Positions 5,959 to 5,989 of a stretch of 5,989 nucleotides of DNA are shown piece after piece (within the stretch, counting starts at the first letter, position 1; every line of letters starts with the position of its first letter). Made by a program: the position numbers and the translations under genes. The notes beneath the pieces are model-generated. The model was given only the letters and a program-made list of their open reading frames with translations. It made no database searches and was not told the origin of the DNA. This DNA is from Oribacterium sp. (GTDB lineage: Bacteria; Bacillota_A; Clostridia; Lachnospirales; Lachnospiraceae): the NCBI GenBank assembly GCA_017940955.1, contig JAGAXP010000289.1, positions 1 to 5,989 on the forward strand, in the 5' to 3' direction.

Positions 5959-5989
5959 GGCGTCTTGCGCCCACTACCTCCCGGATCTA

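Noticed and set aside
5959..5971. Hairpin GGCG/CGCC after the last terminator
   Set aside because: Only 4 bp with a 5-base loop; too short to separate from chance at the edge of the window.

Overview
The window looks like a chromosomal segment from a low-to-mid GC Gram-positive gut or rumen Firmicute, most likely of the Lachnospiraceae (Butyrivibrio/Lachnospira-like). The reasons are the style of the large secreted Glu/Thr-rich surface protein with a VWA domain, the GGAGG-type ribosome binding sites, the GC-stem/T-run terminators, and the Clostridia-like form of the sugar-metabolism genes. This assignment is inference from sequence style; no database was searched.

Layout. (1) Bases 1 to about 650, minus strand: part of a membrane sensor protein (extracellular Cache-like sensor, one membrane helix, start of a HAMP-like linker). 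It runs off the left edge and has lost its N-terminus. (2) About 645-1067, plus: the C-terminal 60% of glucosamine-6-phosphate deaminase (nagB), abutting the sensor head to head at a breakpoint near 640-655. (3) 1138-1544, plus: the front part of mannose-6-phosphate isomerase (manA), joined out of frame to what look like its own last nine codons, then a strong terminator (1562-1609). (4) 1610-2245: mostly non-coding, with a possible frameshifted remnant of an unknown small gene on the minus strand (1689-1950). (5) 2191-2280: a plausible promoter followed at once by a terminator. (6) 2295-2539: the front of a YhcH/NanQ-family sugar gene, again joined out of frame to an apparent remnant of its own C-terminus. 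(7) 2540-2732: AT-rich leader. (8) 2733-5858: a 1041-codon secreted surface protein that stops just after the first VWA metal-binding motif, inside a decayed 13-bp TGGGGTCTRA tandem repeat. (9) 5916-5958: a long terminator hairpin.

How it fits together. nagB, manA and yhcH all serve amino-sugar, sialic-acid or mannose use, so bases 645-2540 read as the relic of one carbohydrate-catabolic cluster in which every gene is broken. The three breaks (a 5' loss and two internal deletions that keep the 3' end and its flank) suggest recurrent deletion in a region no longer under selection. A chimeric assembly is the main alternative. The surface protein is the only long intact reading frame, and it is probably itself cut short by the repeat element at its 3' end.
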